Source: Kofleriaceae bacterium (GTDB taxonomy: Bacteria > Myxococcota_A > Polyangia > Haliangiales > Haliangiaceae). Taken from it: a stretch of DNA of 64,000 nucleotides. The notes under the pieces are model-generated. The model ran no database searches. It was given only the letters and a program-made list of their open reading frames with translations, and was not told the origin of the DNA. Positions 26,838 to 36,124 of the stretch are shown here, in pieces. Positions within the stretch are counted from its first letter, which is position 1. The number at the start of each line of letters is the position of its first letter. The stretch lies in the NCBI GenBank assembly GCA_024762925.1, contig JANTGM010000007.1:1-64000 (forward strand). Reading direction: 5' to 3'. A program made the translations under genes and the position numbers.

Positions 26838-27425
26838 ATGCGAATTCTCAATTTCATAGTACTGGTTGTCCTTTTCACGATGGGATGTGGGGATCCACCC
26901 GCAAGCGAGTATCCAACCCAGGAGGCTCACACCGGCGATGCAACCTTTGCTCCTGGTGACACCTTTGAAGTGCGGATCTATCGGCAAGAAGACATGAGCG
27001 GGGCCTACGAAGTGTCTGGCGAAGGCACGATATCATTCCCTCTCATCGGCATCGTCGAGGCGAAAGGAAAGACTCCATCACAAGTGGAGCGCGAAATTCA
27101 CGATCGCTTGGCCGATGGGTATCTCAAAAACCCCAACGTCTCGGTCCTGGTTAAGGAGCTCAAGTCAAAGAGCGTTTCGGTTCTTGGCGAAGTGAGTAAG
27201 CCCGTTACGTTGGTATTCGCCGACGGCATGACGATCGTTGACGTGATTGCAAGGGCGGGCGGATTCACCGCGATGGCGCGAAAAAACGCCGTCACTGTCA
27301 CGCGCACCACAGATCAGAAGAAAACGCGCTACACCGTGCCTGTCGCCGATATTGGCAATGGCAAAGCCGACAACTTCTTCATCCGGCCGGGCGACGTAAT
27401 CAATATTCCTCGTCGGGTCTGGTAG
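26838..27425 (+). CDS. Wza-type polysaccharide export lipoprotein
   Basis: The 195-residue protein has a signal with a lipobox ending at Cys17. A Poly_export domain follows (FAPGDTFEVRIYRQEDMSG, ISFPLIGIVEAKG, LKNPNVSVLV), then an SLBB domain (KSVSVLGEVSKPVTLVFADG, ARAGGFTAMARKNAV, IRPGDVINIP). It is shorter than E. coli Wza and lacks the C-terminal outer-membrane helix, so it would need another pore; the beta-barrel at 8613-9857 is a candidate. It is followed after 33 nt by the ligase/polymerase gene. Confidence 0.92.
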   Translation: MRILNFIVLVVLFTMGCGDPPASEYPTQEAHTGDATFAPGDTFEVRIYRQEDMSGAYEVSGEGTISFPLIGIVEAKGKTPSQVEREIHDRLADGYLKNPNVSVLVKELKSKSVSVLGEVSKPVTLVFADGMTIVDVIARAGGFTAMARKNAVTVTRTTDQKKTRYTVPVADIGNGKADNFFIRPGDVINIPRRVW

Positions 27426-27458
27426 CCGCGTTCAGGGCTGCGCACCAAGGTAGCCATC

Positions 27459-29753
27459 GTGCGGCAAAATGAACAAAGAGCGCTTGTCGTTGCCATGCTG
27501 GTGCTTGGCTTCGCTACCCTGGCGATCGGCTCTGCACCGAGATGGGCGGCCTGCATAACCAGTGCGCTGGCAGTGATGGCGGTTGTGCCCCTCGTGAGTT
27601 CACGACGCATGTTGGAAGGTCCGAGGCCGCTCCTCATCCTGCTGGCCATTCCGCTATTTGCCACCGCCTTGCAGGTGGTTCCACTGCCAGCAGGGCTGGT
27701 TCGCCTCATCGCCCCAGCAAGTTATGCTCTCGCCGAAGCCAATGCACACGCGTATGGGCATTCCATGGCGAGCTTCCTACCGCTCAGTCAGGACTGGCCT
27801 GCGACTCTTGTGGAGCTGGCTAAGTTTGCTGGCTACGTGGCATTTGCCTATGTCTGCACCAGGCTTTCGATGTCCCGCCGCGCGCGCCTCTGGCTCGTGG
27901 TCGCAATTTGCTCTGTGGGCACGTTGGTAGCGCTCTGTGCGCTTGGTCATCGAATCATGGGTGCCACAACGCTTCTTGGCATCTACAAACCAGAGTCGGT
28001 AAACCCACAGTCGATTTCGCCGTTCTTCAATCCAAATCACTTAGCGGGATACCTGGCCTTCATCACTCCGCTTTGCCTGGGATTGGCAGTACAAAGGCGC
28101 TCCTGGCCGTTTCTGGCCATGGGTGGTGTCTGCGCTCTCACCTCCATCCAAGCGATGTCGCGAGGTGGCATTGTTTCGCTCAGCATCGGCCTTCTCGTCG
28201 CACTGGTGCTGCTCGCAAGAACACAAACGAGGCGGCAGGCGAAGGGCAACGCTAGCACCTATGCGATCGCCATTGGGCTGGGCCTGCTCTTTGTAGGACT
28301 GGCGGTCTTTGGAGCAACAGCGGGACAAGAGCTTTTGGAGATCGACCTTGAGCGCGAGCAAGACATTGGCAAGTTCATGGCTTGGGGAGCGGCTCCTGCC
28401 CTGCTCGCGAGTTCGCCTTGGGTTGGCGTTGGACGTGGGGCGTTTGAGCACAGCTTCACGCAATTTCAGCCACCAAACCGCGTGACCTTCTCGCACATCG
28501 AGAACGAGTACATACAAACGGTTCTCGATTGGGGCGTGCCAGTAACCCTTGCTATGGCTGTGGCGTTTGCATTTCTTGTTCGCAGCCTGCTTCGACGAGG
28601 CCCGATGGACGCGATGGCGGCTGGATGTCTTGGTGGGCTAACAGCATTGCTCGCACAAAACGTGGTCGACTTTGGTCTGCAGCTCCCCGGCATAATGCTT
28701 CCAGCGATTGCTGTCATGGCAGTGGTGCTACCAAGCAAGATGGGGGTGATTCGGGAGAAGAAGAGCCGCCGATTGGTCTCGAGCTTACGGCTAGCGGGAG
28801 TTGTGGGCGGTGTGCTTCTCTGCGCCTTGGCCTTCTCTCCTCTTGGAGCCCGGCCATCGGAGGACATCGCTTCTGCCCCAGAGCTGCAGGCCGGATACCG
28901 TGGATCAGGTGCGTCGGTTCTAGCAGCGGCCTCACGCATCACAAGACGTCACCCAAGCAGCTACCTGGTGGCAGCCAAGGTCGCAGGAGTCTTGTGGAAA
29001 AAGCGTAATCCGGCGGCCTTTGGGGCCCTTGGTAGAGCGCTTGCTCTCAATTCAAACCATGCGGGGGTTCACTTGCTGGCCGCGCACATGCTCGGTGCAT
29101 CACAACAGCCGCGCCAGGCGATCGCCGAATATCGTGCTGCTTTGGAGATAAGCGGTCCACAACCTAATGTCTTGCGAACGATGGCGGCGCAATTTCCGGC
29201 TGTAGAAGACCTGCTGCTTGTTGTTCCAGAAGACCGAGACCTTGTGGGACGTTTTGCTATCACCTTTCTCCAAATCGGCAGAGCGGACGTTGCAGAGAGC
29301 CTGGCAAGGCACCACATCAAATATGGCAAGCCCACATTCCTCCTCTACAAGGCGGGTATTGAGGCAGCGCTAAAGAATTCACACATCGACTGGGCGATCG
29401 AGATGGGGAGAGATGCCCATGAGCGGTTCCACACCGAAGAGAGCCTTTCCATCTATGTGGCAGCTCTTCGCGCAGGGCAGTCACCAAGAGCCGCGATTGA
29501 GGTGCTCCAGAAGGCCCTGATAGCCGGAATCAAGAAGTCTCCTAAGCTATTGAATATACTATGCTCGCTCCAGATGGAAGTGGGGGATTGGTCAGCGGCC
29601 CGAGAGACAGCCGAGCAACTGATGCAAGTGGCAGGGAACACCCAGCTTCGCGTCATCGCCCATCGCCACCTGGCAACAATTGAAGAACAAACAGGAAATG
29701 CCCATCAGGCGCGATGGCATCGGCAGCAAGCTACCGATCTACGAGATCGTTGA
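27459..29753 (+). CDS. O-antigen ligase/polymerase family membrane protein with C-terminal TPR-like repeats
   Basis: The 764-residue protein starts at GTG. About ten to twelve membrane segments fill residues 10-460. The Wzy_C/WaaL-type periplasmic loop region has SISPFFNPNHLAGYLAFITP, MSRGGIVSL, and GRGAFEHSFTQFQPPNRVTFSHIENEYIQ. After residue 470 comes a soluble helical region with TPR-like units (GVHLLAAHMLGASQQPRQAIAEYRAAL). Enzymes of this shape polymerise repeat units or ligate them to an acceptor in the periplasm. Confidence 0.85.
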   Translation: MRQNEQRALVVAMLVLGFATLAIGSAPRWAACITSALAVMAVVPLVSSRRMLEGPRPLLILLAIPLFATALQVVPLPAGLVRLIAPASYALAEANAHAYGHSMASFLPLSQDWPATLVELAKFAGYVAFAYVCTRLSMSRRARLWLVVAICSVGTLVALCALGHRIMGATTLLGIYKPESVNPQSISPFFNPNHLAGYLAFITPLCLGLAVQRRSWPFLAMGGVCALTSIQAMSRGGIVSLSIGLLVALVLLARTQTRRQAKGNASTYAIAIGLGLLFVGLAVFGATAGQELLEIDLEREQDIGKFMAWGAAPALLASSPWVGVGRGAFEHSFTQFQPPNRVTFSHIENEYIQTVLDWGVPVTLAMAVAFAFLVRSLLRRGPMDAMAAGCLGGLTALLAQNVVDFGLQLPGIMLPAIAVMAVVLPSKMGVIREKKSRRLVSSLRLAGVVGGVLLCALAFSPLGARPSEDIASAPELQAGYRGSGASVLAAASRITRRHPSSYLVAAKVAGVLWKKRNPAAFGALGRALALNSNHAGVHLLAAHMLGASQQPRQAIAEYRAALEISGPQPNVLRTMAAQFPAVEDLLLVVPEDRDLVGRFAITFLQIGRADVAESLARHHIKYGKPTFLLYKAGIEAALKNSHIDWAIEMGRDAHERFHTEESLSIYVAALRAGQSPRAAIEVLQKALIAGIKKSPKLLNILCSLQMEVGDWSAARETAEQLMQVAGNTQLRVIAHRHLATIEEQTGNAHQARWHRQQATDLRDR

Positions 29754-29856
29754 TCCATCTGGGGCCTGGTGCTAGCGTGCCGCGCGACGGACGCTTGAAC
29801 AATTTGCCTAGCAAGGGCAACTAGCCTGTCATGCGCCCTGGAGGACCCAGCGAATC

Positions 29857-32046
29857 GTGAGCGATACAGACAGCAATAGCGACTTTGAGAGCGTTGGTGA
29901 TGGCGATGGGGCAACCAAGGGCCTGCAAGACGCCTTGATGGTCGCCCGCAAGCACTGGCTGATTATCGTCTTGGTATTTTGCACGGGAGTCGCAGGATCA
30001 GTCCTCTACACAATGCACCAGCCGAAGGTCTACCAGGCCACCGCTTCGGTCGTGATTGACCCTCAGCCACCACAAGTGTTTGGCTCACAGGTGCAGGAAG
30101 TTATCACCTTGGGAACGGGCTCCTTCTGGTCCAACCAGGAGTACTACAACACGCAAGTTGAAATACTCAGAGGCTATGACCTCGCCAAGCTCACGGTCGA
30201 TCATCACGAGTTGTGGAACGAGCAAGGGCTTGTTCCTTCGGAACAGGCAGGGCTTGATGATGCGTCGAAACTAAATATCGCAGCGAGTACGTTTGCTGCT
30301 GGCCTCAGCGCTGCCCACGATCGAAACAGCAGAATCGTGAGAATCAGCGTAGCGAACGGAGACCCGAAGCTGGCGGTGCGCTTAGCCAACCTCCATGTCG
30401 CCACGTTCCTTGAATACACAAGAGGGCTAAGAACTGGCGGCACCGGCAAGGTTTCAAAATACCTTTCCACCGAGCTGGATCGAGCAGAGAACCAACTTCG
30501 CAAATCTGAAGACGCGGTGTTGGAGTTCAAGCGCACCAACAATCTGCTATCGACCTCAATCGAAGAAGCGCAGAGCATCTTGGCAAAGGAGCTTAGCCGC
30601 TACACCACCGCCCTTGGTGATGCGCGAATCAAGCGAACAGAGCAAGGCAGCGCCCTCAAACGCGCCAAGGCGCTCTTGAGCGAGAACGTCTTGGAGTCGC
30701 CAATCTTCGCTCTGGCGGAGAGCAGTGGAGTAGACGAACTCAAGGCGCAATACGCAACAGAGTCGAGGAAACTCCGCGAGCTTGCAGAACAGTTTGGTCC
30801 CAAGCATCCACAGTTTCAAGGCCAGGAAAAACAGGTCGCTGCAATCACAGCGAGCTTGCAGCGCGAGGCTCGTAGAACGGTTCGCGAGCTGCAGGAGAGG
30901 TTCCAAGCAACCGTTGCTGTGGAAAATCAGTTTCGGAGCGAAGTTGATCGACTCAAGGCTGAGGCCATGGAACTGGAGCCAAAGACCATTGAGTACAACC
31001 GACTCAAGAGACAACAAGTCGCCGACGCAGAAACCTACGATGCTCTAAGGCAGCGACTCAACACCAGCAACATGACTGGTCGCAACGAAGCTATCAACAT
31101 TCGCAGTCATGTCGAAGCCCGCCACGCCGCTATGGTGAGTCCCAGCATGACTCGCAATGTAGGGGCCGCGATTGTTCTCTCGCTCTTGCTTGGGTTTGGT
31201 ATTGCGTTCCTACTCGACCTTCTCGACCGCACCATCAAGACCGCGGATCAAGTGGAAAGCTTGCTCGGGGCCCCGGTTCTCGGAGTTATTCCGATTGTCA
31301 CCGGGGGTACGCACGACAGGATCAATCAGGAAGAGACGAAGAATCGCGATTTGCACATCTTTGAGAACCCTTCATCGCCAGCGGCTGAGTGCTGTCGAGC
31401 CATTCGAACGAACATCCTCTTTGCGGCAACGGACAAGCGCATGAAGACGCTGACGATTTCGAGCCCAAGGCCCAAGGAAGGCAAGAGCACGACCAGTATC
31501 TATCTAGGCACAACCATGGCGCAAAGCGGCCAGCGCGTCTTGCTTGTCGATGCAGACCTACGTCGCCCGCGCTTGCACAAGGCCATGAACGTATCTCGCG
31601 AGACGGGCCTCACCACAGTGCTATTGGGTGATGCATCCATCGACGATGCAATCAAGTCCACCGAAGTGCCTGGGCTCTTCATCTTGCCAGCGGGGCCACA
31701 ACCGCCCAACCCTGCCGAGTTGCTCCTCACCGACACATTTCACAAGCTGCTCGAGGAGCTTGAAGGCAAGTTCGATCGAATTCTTCTCGATTCGCCACCG
31801 CTCTTGGCCGTTTCTGATCCCGTGGTCCTATCGCGACTCTCCGATGGTGTCTTGCTGGTTCTGCAGTCTGGCAAGACTCGCATTGATGATGCCACGTTGA
31901 GCGTTCGCTCGCTGCGTGGCGTCAAAGCTCCTGTCCTAGGTGTTGTTCTCAATGACATCGACCTGGACAACCGCCGCTATGGATATGGCTCGAAGTACTA
32001 TGGGTACGGCGGCTATGGATATGGCGAAGACGCCACCGCCTCTTAG
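29857..32046 (+). CDS. Wzz-BY-kinase fusion controlling polysaccharide chain length
   Basis: The 729-residue protein starts at GTG. A Wzz domain runs from the first membrane segment (about 34-52) through a long coiled coil to the second membrane segment (about 430-452). A cytoplasmic tyrosine autokinase domain follows, with Walker A PKEGKST near 537-543, Walker A' LLVDADLRRPRLH and Walker B ILLDSPP. The C-terminus is a Gly/Tyr tail with seven tyrosines in about 20 residues, the autophosphorylation cluster. It sets chain length together with the Wza-like and polymerase proteins encoded just upstream. Confidence 0.93.
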   Translation: MSDTDSNSDFESVGDGDGATKGLQDALMVARKHWLIIVLVFCTGVAGSVLYTMHQPKVYQATASVVIDPQPPQVFGSQVQEVITLGTGSFWSNQEYYNTQVEILRGYDLAKLTVDHHELWNEQGLVPSEQAGLDDASKLNIAASTFAAGLSAAHDRNSRIVRISVANGDPKLAVRLANLHVATFLEYTRGLRTGGTGKVSKYLSTELDRAENQLRKSEDAVLEFKRTNNLLSTSIEEAQSILAKELSRYTTALGDARIKRTEQGSALKRAKALLSENVLESPIFALAESSGVDELKAQYATESRKLRELAEQFGPKHPQFQGQEKQVAAITASLQREARRTVRELQERFQATVAVENQFRSEVDRLKAEAMELEPKTIEYNRLKRQQVADAETYDALRQRLNTSNMTGRNEAINIRSHVEARHAAMVSPSMTRNVGAAIVLSLLLGFGIAFLLDLLDRTIKTADQVESLLGAPVLGVIPIVTGGTHDRINQEETKNRDLHIFENPSSPAAECCRAIRTNILFAATDKRMKTLTISSPRPKEGKSTTSIYLGTTMAQSGQRVLLVDADLRRPRLHKAMNVSRETGLTTVLLGDASIDDAIKSTEVPGLFILPAGPQPPNPAELLLTDTFHKLLEELEGKFDRILLDSPPLLAVSDPVVLSRLSDGVLLVLQSGKTRIDDATLSVRSLRGVKAPVLGVVLNDIDLDNRRYGYGSKYYGYGGYGYGEDATAS

Positions 32047-32052
32047 TCACTC

Positions 32053-33348
32053 ATGATTGGTCTTCTCGTTAGTGCGATGTTGGCGATCTTCGCCTTCGCA
32101 TTGGTGACACCTGCTACGCGTGGATACCGCCCCTGGGAAAAGAGCCTCATCTCCTATGCGTTGCTCGCACACTTCGCGGGCACTCTCGCACTGCTGGCTG
32201 TGTACCTCTACTACTATGGTGGTGGTGACCTAGTCACGTATCACCATGTCGGCGGGATGATCTCCGCTCATCTCTCAGCAGACTTTGGCAACGTGGCGCC
32301 TAGGGTCTTCTCGCTACTCATTGGTACTGGCGGTACTGAGCTCACCACGACCGGGGCTGCAGGTTCAACCGGCAGCATGCACGCCCTCGCAAGCATTCTC
32401 TCGTATCTCCTAGGAGACTCGATCCTGGCCTCCTCAACACTCATCGGGTCGGGTGCATTCTTCGGCAAGCTCGGTATCTATTCCGTGCTCCGCCGAGAAC
32501 TCAGTCCAGAGTTTCACAAGCCTGCACTGATCGGCGCCCTGCTGGTGCCCTCCGCTGTTTTTTGGTCGGGAAGTCTGCTCAAGGAATCTGTTGTCATGTC
32601 GTTCCTTGGTGCGCTCATTTGGGGTGGCTATATGGTTGGTACTGGGCGCAGAAGAGCCGTTGGTGCGTTTGCTCTCGCCATTGGTGTAGTTGGGTGCGCG
32701 CTCTTTAAGGGATATCTGCTGGTGCCCGCAGCTGTCGCCGGAATGGTTTGGCTGTACGTGCGACGCAGCAATCGAAGCACACATGTCGCTGCAAAGCCTA
32801 TCTATGTGCTTGCCGCTGCAGGCGCGACGTTAGGGCTCTTGCTCCTGATCGGTAACTTCAATCCCCGATACGACGTCTTTCGCGCAGAAAAGCAACTCGT
32901 GCATGAAGCCGAGACCATGGGCGGATCCGCAGGCGGATCCAACTACACACTTCTCGACACCTCTGGAGAGACATCAACCACAACTCTGCTTCTCACGGCT
33001 CCATGGGCGGTATTCACCGCATTGCTCCGACCGGCGATTATCGAAGCTCGCAATCCACTCTCGCTAGTAAACGGTCTTGAGACTCTGGTCCTAACCATCA
33101 TGCTAATACGAGTTATTCGGAGACGCGGGTTTTGGGCAAGCGTATCCGCGATTCGCAAGTCACCCATTCTGGCGTTCTGCGCTGTCTTCACCCTATTGCT
33201 AGCCATTGGCGTAGGCTTTGCGACAACCAATATGGGCACTCTGTCGCGCTATCGAATGCCGCTCGTTCCATTCTTCGCCGTACTGCTCGGCGTACTCGGG
33301 ACGATTCCCAGGAGACAGCGAGCGCCTGCTATGGTGAAGGAAAGATAG
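32053..33348 (+). CDS. Polytopic membrane protein, possible polysaccharide polymerase
   Basis: A 431-residue protein with about ten hydrophobic segments and short loops, including FWSGSLLKES in the middle and RYRMPLVPFFAVLLGVLG near the end. The last segment resembles the C-terminal motif of EpsG/Wzy-like and GT-C-like membrane proteins, but the family is not certain. It starts 6 nt after the Wzz-kinase stop and is followed by a GT4 gene 7 nt later, so it clearly belongs to the operon. Confidence 0.75.
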   Translation: MIGLLVSAMLAIFAFALVTPATRGYRPWEKSLISYALLAHFAGTLALLAVYLYYYGGGDLVTYHHVGGMISAHLSADFGNVAPRVFSLLIGTGGTELTTTGAAGSTGSMHALASILSYLLGDSILASSTLIGSGAFFGKLGIYSVLRRELSPEFHKPALIGALLVPSAVFWSGSLLKESVVMSFLGALIWGGYMVGTGRRRAVGAFALAIGVVGCALFKGYLLVPAAVAGMVWLYVRRSNRSTHVAAKPIYVLAAAGATLGLLLLIGNFNPRYDVFRAEKQLVHEAETMGGSAGGSNYTLLDTSGETSTTTLLLTAPWAVFTALLRPAIIEARNPLSLVNGLETLVLTIMLIRVIRRRGFWASVSAIRKSPILAFCAVFTLLLAIGVGFATTNMGTLSRYRMPLVPFFAVLLGVLGTIPRRQRAPAMVKER

Positions 33349-33355
33349 GCAATCG

Positions 33356-34480
33356 GTGGCCAAGCGGCTCTTATTCATTATCAACGACCCAGCGTTCTTT
33401 CGCTCTCACCGGCTCCCACTCGCCCTTGGAGCTGTCGAAGCGGGCTACGACGTCTACATCGCCTCCCCCCCTGGCGATGCAGTCGAGGACCTTACGGTGA
33501 GCGGCATCAAGCACGTGCCATTCTCTCTTGTTCGCGCATCGATGAACCCCTTACGCGAACTGGAAGCGCTGGCCGTTATGGGAAACGTTGTGGCCCAAGT
33601 CAAGCCCGATGTGATGCACACGATTACCATCAAGCCCGTGCTCTATGGTGGCTTGCTCGGTCGCATGCTTCGCGTCCCGCTCACGGTGTCGGCAATCTCG
33701 GGGCTGGGCTACACCTTTCTCTCCAAAGGCACGCGCGCTGCCATTCTCCGCCGTGGCATCTTGTCAGCCTTCAAGGCTGCACTGAATCACTCGCGCAGCC
33801 GAGTTATCTTTCAGAACCCCGATGACCGGGACCTCTTTCTCGGCCATGGCATTCTCAAAGATCATCAGGTACGAATGATTCCCGGCTCGGGAACAGACCT
33901 CTCTGCCTTTGATCCCGCAGAGAAGAGCTCCACAGAGGTTCCAACAGTTCTCCTCCCAGCGCGGATGCTTTGGGACAAAGGCGTGCGTGAGTTTGTTGAT
34001 GCCGCAACGATCTTGAAAGAAGAAGGCCACAAGGCACGCTTCGTTTTGTCTGGCAACACTGACGATCAGAATCCGGCTGCCGTGCCACAGAAGCAGCTCG
34101 ATGCATGGAATCGCGAAGGCGTTGTCGAGTGGCTGCCTCACACGAAGAACATCGCTGACCGCTTGGCCCAAAGTCACATTGTGGTGTTGCCATCCTACCG
34201 TGAAGGTTTCCCAAAGACGCTCATCGATGCTGCAGCGGCCGGGCGGGCGATTGTAACGACCGACGTTCCCGGCTGTCGCGATGCGATTGAAGAGGGCACC
34301 ACCGGTCTACTCGTGCCTCCCAAGGACAGCCCGAGCTTGGCCGAGGCGATTGAGTCACTGCTTCTAGATTCGGAACGGCGCCGAGAGATGGGCCGCGCTG
34401 GCAGACGCCTTGCCGAAGCTCGATACTCCATCGAGGATGTGGTGGCCCAGCACCTCGCAATCTACGCAGAAGCACCATAG
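33356..34480 (+). CDS. Family 4 glycosyltransferase
   Basis: A 374-residue GT-B enzyme starting at GTG. The N-terminal part has FIINDPAFFRSHRLPLALGA and HTITIKPVLYGGLLGR. The donor domain has LPARMLWDKGVREFVDAA, LPSYREGFPKTLIDAAAAGRAIVTTDVPGCRDAIEEG and LLVPPKD, with the EGFPKTLIDAAA segment carrying the family Glu positions. Close relatives (PglA/WbpT/CapM style) add the second sugar to an undecaprenyl-PP-sugar, which fits the initiating transferase encoded next to it on the other strand. Confidence 0.92.
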   Translation: MAKRLLFIINDPAFFRSHRLPLALGAVEAGYDVYIASPPGDAVEDLTVSGIKHVPFSLVRASMNPLRELEALAVMGNVVAQVKPDVMHTITIKPVLYGGLLGRMLRVPLTVSAISGLGYTFLSKGTRAAILRRGILSAFKAALNHSRSRVIFQNPDDRDLFLGHGILKDHQVRMIPGSGTDLSAFDPAEKSSTEVPTVLLPARMLWDKGVREFVDAATILKEEGHKARFVLSGNTDDQNPAAVPQKQLDAWNREGVVEWLPHTKNIADRLAQSHIVVLPSYREGFPKTLIDAAAAGRAIVTTDVPGCRDAIEEGTTGLLVPPKDSPSLAEAIESLLLDSERRREMGRAGRRLAEARYSIEDVVAQHLAIYAEAP

Positions 34481-34590
34481 CAGCGCAGGAAATTTCAGCG
34501 TGGGTGGTTGCCCCTGCTTAGTGCCAAGTTCAGGAGTATAGATTTCCTCTCGCGAAGCAGGCTTGTTCTCTGGAAAGGCACGAACGACGA

Positions 34591-34606
34591 CCTTACCGGG
34601 GTAAGG
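34591..34606. terminator. Weak hairpin between convergent genes
   Basis: CCTTACC-GG-GGTAAGG can pair over 7 bp with a 2-nt loop. It lies between the GT4 stop (34480) and the minus-strand transferase stop (34673). A second short pairing GCGCTG/CAGCGC (34610-34615 with 34628-34633) follows. There is no T tract, so a terminator function is uncertain. Nothing else is seen in 34481-34672. Confidence 0.25.
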
Positions 34607-34672
34607 GAGGCGCTGAGCTGGCCATGCCAGCGCGTCCAGAGGGCAAGACAGCGAGCGAGAGGGCTCTAGATA

Positions 34673-35953
34673 CTAGCGGGAACCGAAGCCAGTGAGCATG
34701 ATAGCGATGGTCTTCACCGTGATCATCACGTCGAGCCAGGGAGAGAAGTACTTGATGTAGTAGAAGTCGTAGTGCAGCTTGGTGGTTGCCGCTTCAACGT
34801 CCCAAACGTTGCCCTGGTTCACCTGCGCCCAGCCTGTGATGCCAGGACGTACAATATGACGGTATGAATAGAATGGAATCGCAGATTCGTATTTTTCTGA
34901 GAGGTCAATGGCTTCGGGGCGCGGTCCGATCCAGCTCATCTGCCCCGCGAAGATATTGATGATCTGTGGAAACTCATCGATCCGAAATTTTCGGAAGATC
35001 GCGCCGACAGCAGTGACACGCGGATCGTTGTCCTCGGTGTAGCTCGTGCCGTTGTCCTTGCGAACTTGCATCGTGCGAAGCTTGATGATCTTGAAGGGCT
35101 TGCCACGAAATCCCATTCGCTCTTGTAAGAAGAAAACGGGCCCTCGGCTCGTGAGTTTTATGAGAATGGCGGCGATGAAAATTATGGCCGTGAAGGGCAC
35201 GAGCATGAGCAGACCGAGCACCAGGTCTACGAGGCGCTTTGCGCGTGCATAGGATAACGAGGGAATGATGGTTCCAAAGCTGTTCTCCGAGAGATGCTCA
35301 ATCTGCACGGCCCCCGTTGTGAGTTCACTGAAGTGTTTGACGTGATAGACGGGGATGCCTGAAAGCGCGGCCTGCGCAACGTACTTCTCCCACACCAAGC
35401 CAAGGTCTGCGCGAAAATCAGCGACAATGGCATCGAATTGGCGTGGATCCTCGGTTGGTGAATCAAGCGGCTCAGCAGCAATGATGTTGCCATGGCGAAT
35501 GTTGTCGATGGTGCCGCCGGGCACTAGGCCCACCAAGATCTTCTTCGTCTTGGTGCTCACATAGATGAGCCCAAAAAACCACACAAGCGCGAAGAAGAGG
35601 CTCATCAAGAGCTGAAATCGCGAGTACTCGATGCGAAACATCACGAGCACAAAGAACATGATGCCGTAGACCGAGCCGAAGACCGGAACGACATGGGAGT
35701 AGGACGTTCGCGCCGGGTAGACGATGAATTTGTTGTACAGGTAGTAGCCAGTGACCAGAGCGATGCTGGTGGCAATGAGGCTGTTGAAGAAGCTACCTGT
35801 GGGATCGTTGAAAAGGAATCGGATACGAATGAGGGCAGGCACAAGCACACCCACCAACACGCCTCCGATGAGGCCCGCACTCAAATAAGCGCCGACGCTA
35901 ATTCTTCTGCTGTGTTGCATTGCCGCTGGGCTGCTGAGTATCGCGATCTGCAT
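34673..35953 (-). CDS. Initiating polyprenyl-phosphate sugar-1-phosphate transferase
   Basis: The 426-residue protein has four to five N-terminal membrane segments (about 20-140), a CoA-binding-like middle domain (HGNIIAAEPLD onward), and a C-terminal bacterial sugar transferase domain with KRLVDLVLGLLML, GPVFFLQERMGFRGKPFKIIKLRTMQ, FRKFRIDEFPQIINIFAGQMSWIGPRPE and PGITGWAQVNQG. This WbaP/ExoY-type enzyme puts the first sugar phosphate on undecaprenyl phosphate at the inner membrane, which starts repeat-unit assembly for the locus. The gap 35954-36124 behind its start shows no gene. Confidence 0.95.
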   Translation of the reverse strand: MQIAILSSPAAMQHSRRISVGAYLSAGLIGGVLVGVLVPALIRIRFLFNDPTGSFFNSLIATSIALVTGYYLYNKFIVYPARTSYSHVVPVFGSVYGIMFFVLVMFRIEYSRFQLLMSLFFALVWFFGLIYVSTKTKKILVGLVPGGTIDNIRHGNIIAAEPLDSPTEDPRQFDAIVADFRADLGLVWEKYVAQAALSGIPVYHVKHFSELTTGAVQIEHLSENSFGTIIPSLSYARAKRLVDLVLGLLMLVPFTAIIFIAAILIKLTSRGPVFFLQERMGFRGKPFKIIKLRTMQVRKDNGTSYTEDNDPRVTAVGAIFRKFRIDEFPQIINIFAGQMSWIGPRPEAIDLSEKYESAIPFYSYRHIVRPGITGWAQVNQGNVWDVEAATTKLHYDFYYIKYFSPWLDVMITVKTIAIMLTGFGSR

Positions 35954-36124
35954 GGGGCTTCAAGACCGTAAGGTCTGATGTACCAAGGCTCGCTAGTGTT
36001 CAATCTTTGTTGTGCGATGGGTGCTCGCACATGCCCGACACGTGATCTCTACCTTGAGCAAGGAGCACTTTGCCAACCTCAGATCTGGCCAGCGATTCTC
36101 AGGGCCAAGCAATTCAGCACTAGT

